A DNA stretch of 64,000 nucleotides, taken from NCBI RefSeq assembly GCF_015354405.1, contig NZ_JADKYP010000026.1, positions 1 to 64,000 of the forward strand. Reading direction: 5' to 3'. The first letter of the stretch is position 1. Every line of letters starts with the position of its first letter. The DNA comes from Nocardia sp. BSTN01 (lineage in GTDB: Bacteria; Actinomycetota; Actinomycetes; Mycobacteriales; Mycobacteriaceae). Below the pieces are notes generated by a model, which was not told the DNA's origin, searched no databases, and worked only from the letters and a program-made list of their open reading frames with translations. This document shows, piece after piece, positions 40,704-49,429 of this stretch. A program made the translations under genes and the position numbers.

Positions 40704-42050
40704 TTAGCCGGGGCGACCTCGGTTGTGCGCACCGGCGTCCCGGCGGGCGGGCTCCCGCCAATGCAACACCTCCAGCGCGGCGGCGACCGCAACGATGTTG
40801 TCCGCCAACGGCTTCGGCAGTAATTCGTCGGCGCGAGCCAGGCGCCGGATGATCGTGTTGCGGTGGATGTACAACCGCTGCGCCGTGCGTGAGGTGTTGC
40901 AGAGCTGCTGGATGTAGACCCGAAGAATCGTCAGCGTTTCCAGATCCGCGGTCAGCAACTCGCCCAGCGTCTCCTGAACGAACTCGTCGGCCGACGCCGG
41001 GTCCCGCGTCATCAGTGCGACCACCGCGATGTCGTCGTAGCGGGCCACCTGCTGCGGCGAGGTCAGGCGTGCCAGCATCTGCTGGGTGTTCGCCGCCTCG
41101 AGGTGACTGCGCCGGAATCCGTCGACACCCCGGCCCGGCCGCCCGATGGCGATGCGGATGGCTTCGTACTGCGCGATGTCCGACGTCAGCACCGCGGTGT
41201 CGACCGCGGCTGCGGTCGGCAACCAGACCCACAGCGCGTTGGCACTCGCGATGACCGTGAGCCGGTTGAGTACGCCCGTGTGCCGGGTCAGCGCCTCGGC
41301 AGCCGCGTCCAGCTGCCCGGCCGCCTCGGCCGACACATCCCAGACGATCGCGGCCGTATGGGGACCCGTCAACCGGTAACCGAGTTGGGTTTCCGCTCGC
41401 GCGGTGGTGATGGCCGTCCCTTCGAGGATCAGCGTCGCGGCGGCCAGCCGCTCGGCATGCGTACCTCGCGTCAGGGCGCGCCGCTCGCTGTCCATCGCCA
41501 CACCGACGGCGTCGGCGATATCGTCGACGTAGGTGCTGATCGATTGCGCCGACAGATCCAGCAGCTCCGGCAGGTCGGCAGGCTCGGATGCCAGCGAAAA
41601 GCAGGTCTGCATCCAGCGCCGCCACACCAGACTCTGACCGGTGCGATAGGCATTGAGAACCGACCTGTCCAGGCCGCGGCGGGCCATGTCCCGCGCACTG
41701 GCCAGCAGTTGCGGTGGCACGTCGGCGGGCACCCGCCGGCCCGGGTGCTGCATGTTGTGCACCGCCCATTGCCGCAGCACGGCCACGTTCCCGCGCCATA
41801 CCGCCTCGGCCAGCGCGGGGTCCTCGGCGATCGGGCGCAACTGCTCGCCGGTCAGCGTTTCGGCACCGGGTCCGAACCATGTCTCCCCCGAGGTGAACGC
41901 CACCTCGGCGGCGCGCCGCCAGATCCCGGCCACCCGGTCCGACGGACGCGGCCACTCCCGATCCATCTGAACACTATGCACCTCCGGAAGACGAATCAGT
42001 GGCGTTCCGACCTCGATTCGCGGGTTCGAACGGAGGATCGTCGTTTCCAT
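40704..42050 (-). CDS. PucR/CdaR-family transcriptional regulator
   Basis: A 448-residue regulator. It has an N-terminal helical domain to about 200, a middle GGDEF-like fold (about 220-340) and a C-terminal PucR HTH: LRVYIQQLCNTSRTAQRLYIHRNTIIRRLARADELL. The ATG at 42050 starts before ETTILRSNPRIEV; an internal GTG near VQMDREW is an alternative. It is divergent from the YhgE-like transporter at 42093 with only 42 bp between starts, and may control that gene. Confidence 0.88.
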   Translation of the reverse strand: METTILRSNPRIEVGTPLIRLPEVHSVQMDREWPRPSDRVAGIWRRAAEVAFTSGETWFGPGAETLTGEQLRPIAEDPALAEAVWRGNVAVLRQWAVHNMQHPGRRVPADVPPQLLASARDMARRGLDRSVLNAYRTGQSLVWRRWMQTCFSLASEPADLPELLDLSAQSISTYVDDIADAVGVAMDSERRALTRGTHAERLAAATLILEGTAITTARAETQLGYRLTGPHTAAIVWDVSAEAAGQLDAAAEALTRHTGVLNRLTVIASANALWVWLPTAAAVDTAVLTSDIAQYEAIRIAIGRPGRGVDGFRRSHLEAANTQQMLARLTSPQQVARYDDIAVVALMTRDPASADEFVQETLGELLTADLETLTILRVYIQQLCNTSRTAQRLYIHRNTIIRRLARADELLPKPLADNIVAVAAALEVLHWREPARRDAGAHNRGRPG

Positions 42051-42092
42051 TGCACAGCGACCCCTATCGAGAACCGTGACCAGGAGCATCAG

Positions 42093-43409
42093 ATGAGCGA
42101 CCGTCCCGACCACACCGAATCCGCGCCGGCCCCGCCGCGCTCGATAGGTTTGCGATGGATCACACCGGCTGTCGTGGTGACGGTGTTCGTATCCCTGCTC
42201 GGGCTCATGTACCTCGCCTATGTCGCAAAACCCGACCAGAACCTGCACCACTATCCGATCGCGATCGTCGACAGCGATGTCGGTGACACCATCGCGGGAT
42301 CGGGCGCACACGTGAACTACGGCCGCCAGGTTCTCGACGCCGTGACCACGCACACCTCACCCGAACGATTCGACCTTCGCGTGGTCGGCATCAACGAAGC
42401 CCAGCAGCTGATGCAGGACGGTAAGGTCTACGGCGCCTTGATCATTCCCGCCGATTTCACGAAGCGCCTCGGCAATCTCGGTGCCGGTTCCGTCCTGCCG
42501 GGAGATCTGCAGCGACCGACGATCACCATGCAGACCAATCCGCGCCTGGGCCCGTTCGCCACCTCGCTGTCCACCACGTTCGCGAATCAGACGGTGACGG
42601 CCGTCAACACCGCCCTGGGACCCGAACTCGTGGACCGGGTGCAACAGCAACTGGGCCCGGCCACCCAGCTCAGCGCGGCGACCCGGCTGACCTTGAACGA
42701 GCCCGTCCAGCCGGTCGTCGAGGCCTATCACGGTATGCCCGACGGATCCGGCAAGGGCCTGACCGCCTTCTTCTTCGCGCTGACCGTCCTGCTCGGCGGT
42801 ATGACCGGCGCGATGACCGTGCAGGGGCTCATCGACTCGTTCCTGGGCTTCGCGCCGACCGAATTCGGCCCGTTCTTCAGCCACGCGCCCGCCGCACCGA
42901 TCTCACGCCTGCGCACCTTGCTGATCAAGTGGGGCGTCATGGCCGCGGCAGCGACACTGAGCGCGGGCGCCCTGATCGGTATCGCCGCGGCATTGGGCGT
43001 ACACATGGACCGGCCGTTCGAGTTGTTCCTCTACAGCGCATTCGCGATGACCGCGGTCGGCGTCACCGCATTGACGATCATGGCCGCCGTGGGTTCGGTG
43101 GGAATCCTGATCAACCTCGTGTTGTTCGTCATCCTCGGAATGCCGTCGGCGGGTGGGACACTCCCGATCGAGGCAACGCCACGGGTTTTCGAACGGCTGG
43201 CCTTGTTCGAGCCGATGCGTCAGGTCTACCTGGCCGTTCGCTCGCTGATGTTCTTCGACGGCAGTGCCTCGGCAGGGCTGGAACGCGGGCTCTGGATGAC
43301 CATCGCCGGACTCGCCATCGGGCTCGTGTCCGGTGTCCTGGTGACCGCCTTCTACGACCGGAAGGGATTGATTCGCACCGCCCGCGTACCCGCCCCGCAG
43401 CCGGCATGA
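42093..43409 (+). CDS. YhgE/Pip/DUF3533-like membrane protein (ABC-2-type)
   Basis: A 438-residue membrane protein: one N-terminal helix (ITPAVVVTVFVSLLGLMYLAYV), a large extracytoplasmic domain (about 50-220, HHYPIAIVDSDVGDTIAGSG at the start), then five C-terminal helices. The pattern is that of the ABC-2 permease-like YhgE/DUF3533 group, whose members have roles in export or lipid transport. No ATPase gene is adjacent. The ATG at 42093 has CAGGAG 6-7 nt upstream. Confidence 0.82.
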   Translation: MSDRPDHTESAPAPPRSIGLRWITPAVVVTVFVSLLGLMYLAYVAKPDQNLHHYPIAIVDSDVGDTIAGSGAHVNYGRQVLDAVTTHTSPERFDLRVVGINEAQQLMQDGKVYGALIIPADFTKRLGNLGAGSVLPGDLQRPTITMQTNPRLGPFATSLSTTFANQTVTAVNTALGPELVDRVQQQLGPATQLSAATRLTLNEPVQPVVEAYHGMPDGSGKGLTAFFFALTVLLGGMTGAMTVQGLIDSFLGFAPTEFGPFFSHAPAAPISRLRTLLIKWGVMAAAATLSAGALIGIAAALGVHMDRPFELFLYSAFAMTAVGVTALTIMAAVGSVGILINLVLFVILGMPSAGGTLPIEATPRVFERLALFEPMRQVYLAVRSLMFFDGSASAGLERGLWMTIAGLAIGLVSGVLVTAFYDRKGLIRTARVPAPQPA

Positions 43410-43415
43410 TCGAGC

Positions 43416-43476
43416 AGGCCGAGCATCACGACAGGCCGAGCATCACGACAGGCCGAGCATCACGACAGGCCGAGCA
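43416..43476. repeat. 17-bp tandem repeat at convergent gene ends
   Basis: AGGCCGAGCATCACGAC is repeated at 43416, 43433 and 43450 without change, and a fourth copy begins at 43467 and diverges after ten bases. The array covers the gap between the YhgE-like and TetR genes, and the TetR stop codon (43460-43462) lies inside the third copy. The 17-bp period shifts frame by copy number, so expansion can change the TetR C-terminus. Confidence 0.9.
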
Positions 43477-44035
43477 CCGCCGACACGGCGGCGCGAACCC
43501 GAGCAGCGACGGCCTCCGTCGATGACGTGTCGAACTTTCCGTCCAGATGCAGCATCGCCAAGCCGTGCACCAGCGCCCACATCGCGGTCGCGGTCGGTTC
43601 CGGGTCCGCATCCGGAAATGCTTCTCGCACCAGCGATTCCACATAGTCGTGGATGGCCGCCACCGCGTCGACCCGGTCTCGATCGGTCGGATCGCAGGAT
43701 TCGGTGAACATCACCCGGAACATTCCCGGCCGCGTCAACGCGAACTGAACATAAGCGACCGCGACGTCGCCGAGACCTGCGGGAGACACCGGGCTCGGAT
43801 GCACCGCCACCAGATGGTCGACCAGGTCGCGGTACCCGACCGCGGCGACGGCGGACAGCAACGCATCGCGATCGGCGAAATGGCGGTACGGCGCCGCGGT
43901 GGAAACACCCGCGCGCCGTGCCGCCCCACGGAGTGACAGCTCCGCAGAGCCACCCTCCTCCAAAATCTCCACCGCCGCCCGCACCAGCGCATTGGGCAGA
44001 TCACCATGGTGATACGGCGTTGCCGACATTGTCAT
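43460..44035 (-). CDS. TetR-family regulator (WHG-type C-terminal domain)
   Basis: A 191-residue TetR regulator. The HTH lies at about 12-57 (LPNALVRAAVEILEEGGSAELSLRGAARRAGVSTAAPYRHFADRDALL), and the C-terminal domain has the WHG pattern (TATAMWALVHGLAMLHLDG). The ATG at 44035 or 44029 is the plausible start; longer frames to 44131 lack support. Its 3' end is built from a 17-bp tandem repeat. The target is unknown; the convergent YhgE-like gene is the nearest neighbour. Confidence 0.88.
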   Translation of the reverse strand: MTMSATPYHHGDLPNALVRAAVEILEEGGSAELSLRGAARRAGVSTAAPYRHFADRDALLSAVAAVGYRDLVDHLVAVHPSPVSPAGLGDVAVAYVQFALTRPGMFRVMFTESCDPTDRDRVDAVAAIHDYVESLVREAFPDADPEPTATAMWALVHGLAMLHLDGKFDTSSTEAVAARVRAAVSAVLGLS

Positions 44036-44324
44036 CAGAATCGACTCCAACAAGTTCCGTCCTCGACTACTCGATTCAACGGTAGCGCCGCGCCGGAATG
44101 CAGCTCGAACGCCGGTGCACGGACAGATCACGTCGAGTCCCTACTGCTTCGCACCGGGCGCGCTCGCCCGGACTTCCGACTGCGAGCGCGCCCGCGCCGA
44201 TGCCGTGGAGGCTTTCCGGCGGGTACTTCGCCGACCCCCATCACGCCCCGGTCGCGCACGGTGGCCACAGGATCGGATCGGTCATGTGCCGCGCAGACAC
44301 CGGCTCCAGGTCGGGGAATCCGGC

Positions 44325-45704
44325 CTACAGCACCGGCTGAAAACGTCGCTCGTACCCGGCGGCTCGCGCCGCCAATTGCGCAGCGCGCTCGGTGGCGGTC
44401 ACGGTTGCCATTCCCGGCGGCACGGCGGCGGCGAGTGAGGAGACGCTCACGACCTTGGCAGAGATGGCCGGCCCGCCTCGTTCCGGCAGCCGGTCGGACA
44501 ACACCTGCCAGCGAACGAAGAGGGTGCCGTTCGTCAGACCGTCCGGATCGATCCAATTGCGGTAGCCGGGATCTTCGAGAGAAAGCACGAGGGTGTAGGT
44601 GCCATCCGGGTTCGGGACGGCTTGCTCGTTGTTCAAACTGCTTGTGTGATGGGCGAAGTCGGGTGTGACCATCCACGTGTCGGTGACCGGGACGACGAAG
44701 TATCCGGCGCCGCCGGGATCGACCGTGATCACAACGGCGGTGTCGTCGTCGATGCGGAAATTCGCGAGCGATTGCTGCTGGGTGGTCAGCGTGCCGGGGA
44801 TCGTGTTCGGCGGCGGAGGGGCGGGGATGACGTTCGCCGGAGTGGACAGCGACTGGAGCAGATATGCCTGCCGCTTCGCCGCGCCGCGCATGAGCACCGA
44901 CGCGGCCAGGTTCGCCATCTCCTGTTCGGTCATCGGCGGCGGAGGGGGCGGACCCGCAATCCGTTGGACCTCGAGGGCGATCGGTGTCTGCCCCGCTGGG
45001 TCGGTGGTGGTGTTACGGACGAACAGCTGTGCCGTGTCCGGAGTACTTTGCAGATGATTGACCCGTCCGTCGGCCGGTCGGTTGTCTACCGTGATCGTGA
45101 AGGACCCGTCGGGCGCCACCTCGAGATCGTGAATGCCGATATTGCCGACGAGCCCGAAGTCCGTGACGTCGTCGACGAGCGAGAAGTTCCAATCGACCGG
45201 GCGTTGCGGAACGACCTTTCCGCGGATCACGTAGCTCGACGATCCGTCCATCGGAATGATGCGATAGGTCGTGTCCGGGTTGTCCCACGCATATCGGCTT
45301 CCGGGTACGTCGACTCCCAACCAGTTGTGTGGCGGCATGATCGTAGCGAGCACATGCGGTCGATACGGATCGGCATCGACCGCGATCTGAGCGGCACTGA
45401 AAGCCTCCTCCTCGTAGTCGCGATCCGCACGGGCGCGATCTGCCGCGCTGATCGGGCCGTGCGCGGCGGTCACGGCAGCGATCGCTTGCTGTTCGACGTC
45501 ATGCTTGGCTTGCCGCACAACGGGATTGCTCACGATCCGTTCGGCGAGTTGCTCGAGGAGAAGCTGATCGGGCGTGGTGAGCGGGTTGAACACGGGGCCC
45601 GCGACTCCGGCCGGTGAGGCTGTCGCGGCGCCGGCGAACGGAGTAAGGCATGTCAGTGTCAGGGCGCACACCACAGCACGTACAGACGGAGCGAAATGGC
45701 GCAT
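44325..45704 (-). CDS. Secreted DUF1214-like hypothetical protein
   Basis: A 459-residue exported protein: signal peptide MRHFAPSVRAVVCALTLTCLTPFAGAATA with cleavage after ATA/ASA near 29. The mature part contains WLGVDVPGSRYAWDNPDTTYRIIPMDGSSSYVIRG and later DPGGAGYFVVPVTDTWMV, resembling proteins with DUF1214-type beta-rich domains. A Pro-rich linker (GPPPPPPMTEQEM) lies near 255. The function is unknown. It is divergent from the TetR gene at 45823; the inverted repeat between them suggests common control. Confidence 0.72.
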   Translation of the reverse strand: MRHFAPSVRAVVCALTLTCLTPFAGAATASPAGVAGPVFNPLTTPDQLLLEQLAERIVSNPVVRQAKHDVEQQAIAAVTAAHGPISAADRARADRDYEEEAFSAAQIAVDADPYRPHVLATIMPPHNWLGVDVPGSRYAWDNPDTTYRIIPMDGSSSYVIRGKVVPQRPVDWNFSLVDDVTDFGLVGNIGIHDLEVAPDGSFTITVDNRPADGRVNHLQSTPDTAQLFVRNTTTDPAGQTPIALEVQRIAGPPPPPPMTEQEMANLAASVLMRGAAKRQAYLLQSLSTPANVIPAPPPPNTIPGTLTTQQQSLANFRIDDDTAVVITVDPGGAGYFVVPVTDTWMVTPDFAHHTSSLNNEQAVPNPDGTYTLVLSLEDPGYRNWIDPDGLTNGTLFVRWQVLSDRLPERGGPAISAKVVSVSSLAAAVPPGMATVTATERAAQLAARAAGYERRFQPVL

Positions 45705-45769
45705 GGATAGCCTTTGCGATCAAGAGTGGAAGTCTGCGTACCCGTGTCGTATGTCGACCACGCTGTACG

Positions 45770-45796
45770 ACAGGTGTATTAACTTACTACATCTGT
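45770..45796. promoter_or_regulatory. Inverted-repeat operator upstream of the 45.8-kb TetR gene
   Basis: ACAGGTGTA (45770-45778) and TACATCTGT (45788-45796) are 9-bp arms with one mismatch and a 9-nt spacer. They sit 27 bp before the TetR ATG and 66 bp from the divergent secreted-protein gene. Autoregulation and control of the neighbour are likely. Confidence 0.6.
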
Positions 45797-45822
45797 CTTA
45801 TTTGCATGTCAAGGAGGAGCGT

Positions 45823-46494
45823 ATGTCGTCGCCGGCTCGCCAGCGCACCCGCGAGCACCTACTGCAGACCGCGGAGCGATTGTTTGCCGAGGAGGGGATC
45901 GCGGCCGTTTCACTGCGCAGGGTGATCGCGGAGGCGGGGCACCGCAACCCCTCGGCAATCCGCTACCACTTCGGCGCCAAGGAGGATCTCCTCGAGGCCA
46001 TCATCGCTTCCCGGGCCGGCTCCATGAGCGCGCGGCGCCTCGAACTTCTCACGCACTTCGACCATCACGATCCCGACGCCGCGCCGCGCGGCGTGATGGA
46101 AGCCGTCGTTCGCCCCTTCCTCGAGGTGGGACCGTCGGAGAGGTACTACAGTCGGTTCCTCGCGCGGCTGAATGCCGAGCGCCAACTTGTGCCACTCTTC
46201 GAAGTCGTTGCGCGGCAGACCGATTCGATCGGGCAGGCAACCAGAACCATCACCGAGATCCTCGCCGACTGCACGGCGCACCTTCCCGCGCCCATCGCCG
46301 CGCAACGGCGGTCGATGGCGATGGGCCTGGCATTGTCGGCCATAGCCGACCGGCACGGTTCCGGTGACCATCTCGACCAGTTGACCGATGAGGCATTCCT
46401 GTTCAACATCGTCGACGCCGGGACCGCGATCCTGTCGAGTCCGGCGTCCGAGCAAACCCTCGGAGCGGTACTTCCGCCCGCTTCCGAAGCTTAG
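45823..46494 (+). CDS. TetR-family regulator
   Basis: A 223-residue TetR regulator: HTH at about 10-55 (TREHLLQTAERLFAEEGIAAVSLRRVIAEAGHRNPSAIRYHFGAKEDLL) and a long helical ligand domain. HRNPSAIRYHF resembles the TetR_C_7/RutR-like branch. The ATG at 45823 has an exceptionally strong AAGGAGGAG ribosome site, deciding the start over a longer frame. It is divergent from the secreted DUF1214-like gene. Confidence 0.9.
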   Translation: MSSPARQRTREHLLQTAERLFAEEGIAAVSLRRVIAEAGHRNPSAIRYHFGAKEDLLEAIIASRAGSMSARRLELLTHFDHHDPDAAPRGVMEAVVRPFLEVGPSERYYSRFLARLNAERQLVPLFEVVARQTDSIGQATRTITEILADCTAHLPAPIAAQRRSMAMGLALSAIADRHGSGDHLDQLTDEAFLFNIVDAGTAILSSPASEQTLGAVLPPASEA

Positions 46495-46700
46495 GTGGCC
46501 CGCGGCTGCACCGGAGGCAGGACATCGCCGTCGGCCCCGTTCGCATCCGAGAAGTGCAGCCCTGACCCGGACCGGCCTGCGCAATCCCGCCGCCGCCGCG
46601 CAACGGCCTAGGGGCGTGTCGCCTACCTAACACCCTAATAGTTTGTGCGTTAACTGTTACTGCACTAATCTAATAGGAGAGGCGATGATCAGGAGGGACC

Positions 46701-47168
46701 ATGACGGTCGAAACGGACGACCCGCTCCGGCTGGATCGGCAGGTGTGCTTCGCGCTGGCGGTGGCCAACCGGTCCGTTCTCGGGGTATACCGGCCGCTGC
46801 TGGAACCGCTGGGGCTGACGCATCCGCAATATCTCGTGATGCTGGCCCTGTGGGGAGAGGCGCCGATGTCGGTGCGAGACATCGCCGATGCGATCCAGCT
46901 CGATTCACCGACCCTGTCGCCACTGCTCAAACGGCTGGAAAACGCGGGCTTGATCACCCGACGCCGCGATCCGGTCAACGAACGCGCACTGGTCGTTGAT
47001 CTCACCGACGCCGGACGTGAACTGCGGCGGGCAGCCGAGCGAATTCCCGGGGCCGTCGTCGCGCGGCTGGGCGTGAGCCTGGACGATCTCGAAGAACTGC
47101 GCGAAGTGCTCACCCGAGTCAACGAAGCAGCCAAACATGCCACACTCAGAGGAGAAGGCAGTGACTGA
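46701..47168 (+). CDS. MarR-family regulator (OhrR-like)
   Basis: A 155-residue MarR winged-helix protein. LDRQVCFALAVANRSVLGVYRPLLEPLGLTHPQYLVML matches OhrR, including the reactive cysteine (Cys16) that senses organic peroxides. The wing and DNA helix are in SVRDIADAIQLDSPTLSPLLKRLENAGLI. No ohr gene is adjacent. The ATG at 46701 has AGGAGG upstream, after an AT-rich region with TAATAGTTTGTGC and GCACTAATCTA arms (46635-46670) as a likely operator. It overlaps the DUF5313 gene by 8 bp. Confidence 0.88.
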   Translation: MTVETDDPLRLDRQVCFALAVANRSVLGVYRPLLEPLGLTHPQYLVMLALWGEAPMSVRDIADAIQLDSPTLSPLLKRLENAGLITRRRDPVNERALVVDLTDAGRELRRAAERIPGAVVARLGVSLDDLEELREVLTRVNEAAKHATLRGEGSD

Positions 47169-47538
47169 ACAAACCCCGACCATCTCGCAACGCATCCGGT
47201 ACATCTGCGGAGCGACGCTGCCACCGTCGATGCGCGAGTGGGTGCTTCGCGACCAGACCGGGCCGGGCGCGGCCCGCCGCTATTTCACACGCTTCCTGGT
47301 TCCTCCCATTCCGCTGCTGTGCCTGTTCCTGCTGGTTCCGGGGCCCGTGTGGATGGGACCGGCGATGGCTTCGCTGGTGTATCTGCCGCTCGCCTTTTTC
47401 GCCATCGCGTTGATGTATGTCTACCGGCGCCACGTACTCCTCAAGCACGGCCTGGATCCGGAGCTGGCCAACGAGGAGGAACGCCGCCGCGCGGCCGAGG
47501 AGCGTGAGCGCTACCAGGTGCGCTACGGCCGCGGCTGA
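47161..47538 (+). CDS. DUF5313-family membrane protein
   Basis: A 125-residue protein with two helices (LVPPIPLLCLFLLVPGPVWMG and ASLVYLPLAFFAIALMYVYRRH) between a soluble N-terminus (PPSMREWVLRDQTGPGAARRYF) and a basic C-terminus (ELANEEERRRAAEERERYQ). This is the DUF5313 pattern found in mycolate actinomycetes. The GTG at 47161 has GAGGAGAAGG upstream, inside the MarR gene. The function is unknown; the overlap suggests it answers to the same redox signal. Confidence 0.82.
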   Translation: MTEQTPTISQRIRYICGATLPPSMREWVLRDQTGPGAARRYFTRFLVPPIPLLCLFLLVPGPVWMGPAMASLVYLPLAFFAIALMYVYRRHVLLKHGLDPELANEEERRRAAEERERYQVRYGRG

Positions 47539-47757
47539 GCCCAGCACCCCACCACTCCCCCGCGGCGCGAGCCCGCCCAGCAGGTGCCGCGACGCCCACG
47601 GTGGGCATTGTTCAGCCTCCGTTCATGTTTTCACCCGTCAACGATCACCCGGATCGGCTTCGATTCAAGAAATTGGTCGATTGTCCAGGATCTGGGTGGT
47701 TCGCCTGCTTGCGAGCGCCGGCGCCACCTGATTCCACAATGCTGGGAAGAGGTGGGT

Positions 47758-49287
47758 ATGGGTGCGTTCGACGGAATCAACCGGCGAGGGTTTCTCGCCA
47801 AAGCGATGGCCGCCGGCGGGGCAGCGGCAGTCGCCTCATGGGCTGGACCGATCATCGCCAAGGCACACGCCGCTGATCCGGCCGGGACGGGTGGGCTCGG
47901 TGATATCGAGCATTTCGTGTTGCTGATGCAGGAGAACCGGTCCTTCGATCACTACTTCGGAACCTATTCCGGCGTACGAGGTTTCGGCGACCCGTCACCG
48001 GCGTGGCAGCAGTTCGGCTATACACCGGGCGTGGGGCGCGACCCGGACGGGTTCCTGGTGCCCTTCCGGCTCGACACCACCCGCGGCCCCAGTCTCGACG
48101 GTGAGTGCATCAACGACCCTGATCACAGCTGGTCCGGCATGCACGAGGCGTGGAACGGCGGACGTAACGACAAGTGGATGCCGATGTCGATTTCCAAAGT
48201 CGGCGTGGGCAACGGTCCCGCGGCGATGGGTTATTACACCCGCGAGGACATTCCCGTGCACCACGATTTGGCGAATGCCTTCACGCTGTGCGACGGCTAC
48301 CACTGTTCGGTGCTCGGGCCCACCGATCCCAATCGGCTGTATTGGATCTCGGGGACCATCGACCCCGACGGTCACAACGGCGGACCGCACGTGATGACCA
48401 ATCCGCTCATCAGACAGAACACTTTCAGCTGGCGCACCATGCCCGACAACCTGCAAGAGGCCGGAGTCAGTTGGAAGATCTACAACAACAACGACGTCGG
48501 GCCGATCTCCCAGGTGTTCCTCGACGGAATGCTGAGCTCGTTCAAACAGGCTGCGGACCCGAATTCTCCACTGGCCCAACGTGGTAAGACGCCGGTGTTT
48601 CCACACGACTTCGCCGCCGATGTCGCCGCGGGTACCTTGCCCTCGGTGTCGTGGGTGATCCCGCCGCTGATCAACTGCGAACATCCGGCACTACCACCGG
48701 CTTTCGGCGCGGTAGGAATCATGCAGGTCCTCGACATCCTCACCTCCAACCCGGCCGTGTGGGAGAAGACCGCACTGATCGTGTCCTACGACGAGAATGG
48801 CGGCTTCTTCGATCACGTCACACCGCCCACCCCGCCGCCGGGCACGCCCGGCGAGTACCTCACCGTGGATCTGAACCGCGTGTGGGACGCGCGAGGCGTG
48901 GCCGGCCCGATAGGCCTGGGCTACCGGGTGCCGTGCCTGGTCATTTCTCCCTACTCCCGCGGCGGACTGGTGGCCTCGGATACTTTCGACCACACGTCCC
49001 AATTGCGTTTGCTGGAAACGCGTTTCGGTGTCGAGGTGCCCAACCTGACCCGCTGGCGCCGCTCTGTCACCGGCGATATGACCTCGGCATTCGACTTCGC
49101 CTCCGCCCCGGACGCCTCGGCGCCGCCGGTCACCGACCCCCACTCGCGCACCGATGCCGCCGCGGCTCAGTGCGGCCCCAACGTCGTCCTCGGCACAGCC
49201 ACCGTCGGCACCCCGTATCCGGTGCCGTCCAACTCGATGCCCGAGCAGCAGCCCGGCACCCGTCGTCGCCCCAGCGGCGTCCGCTGA
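47758..49287 (+). CDS. Tat-exported phospholipase C (PlcA/B-like phosphoesterase)
   Basis: A 509-residue phosphoesterase close in length to mycobacterial PlcA-C. It has a twin-arginine signal with RRGFLAK at 9-15, then [23 protein letters not shown], the metal-binding core shared with phospholipase C/acid phosphatase Acp[16 protein letters not shown] and the later [12 protein letters not shown] hold metal ligands. It would hydrolyse phosphatidylcholine or sphingomyelin. The ATG at 47758 has GGAAGAGG upstream. Pro-rich residues end the protein. Confidence 0.9.
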   Translation: MGAFDGINRRGFLAKAMAAGGAAAVASWAGPIIAKAHAADPAGTGGLGDIEHFVLLMQENRSFDHYFGTYSGVRGFGDPSPAWQQFGYTPGVGRDPDGFLVPFRLDTTRGPSLDGECINDPDHSWSGMHEAWNGGRNDKWMPMSISKVGVGNGPAAMGYYTREDIPVHHDLANAFTLCDGYHCSVLGPTDPNRLYWISGTIDPDGHNGGPHVMTNPLIRQNTFSWRTMPDNLQEAGVSWKIYNNNDVGPISQVFLDGMLSSFKQAADPNSPLAQRGKTPVFPHDFAADVAAGTLPSVSWVIPPLINCEHPALPPAFGAVGIMQVLDILTSNPAVWEKTALIVSYDENGGFFDHVTPPTPPPGTPGEYLTVDLNRVWDARGVAGPIGLGYRVPCLVISPYSRGGLVASDTFDHTSQLRLLETRFGVEVPNLTRWRRSVTGDMTSAFDFASAPDASAPPVTDPHSRTDAAAAQCGPNVVLGTATVGTPYPVPSNSMPEQQPGTRRRPSGVR

Positions 49288-49429
49288 GCGCATTACGCAC
49301 AACCGTCACTCGAATAGCGATGTGCCCGACGGCGCGCGCATCGCCGGAACTTCCTCCACTTCGTCGATCGCTCTCTCGGCCGCGCCGCGGCCGTGTTCGA
49401 GCGTCACCGACAGAAAGACGTCCGATTTC

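Noticed and set aside
43416-43476. CRISPR-like array
   Set aside because: The units are directly joined without spacers and only 17 bp long, so it is a simple tandem repeat.
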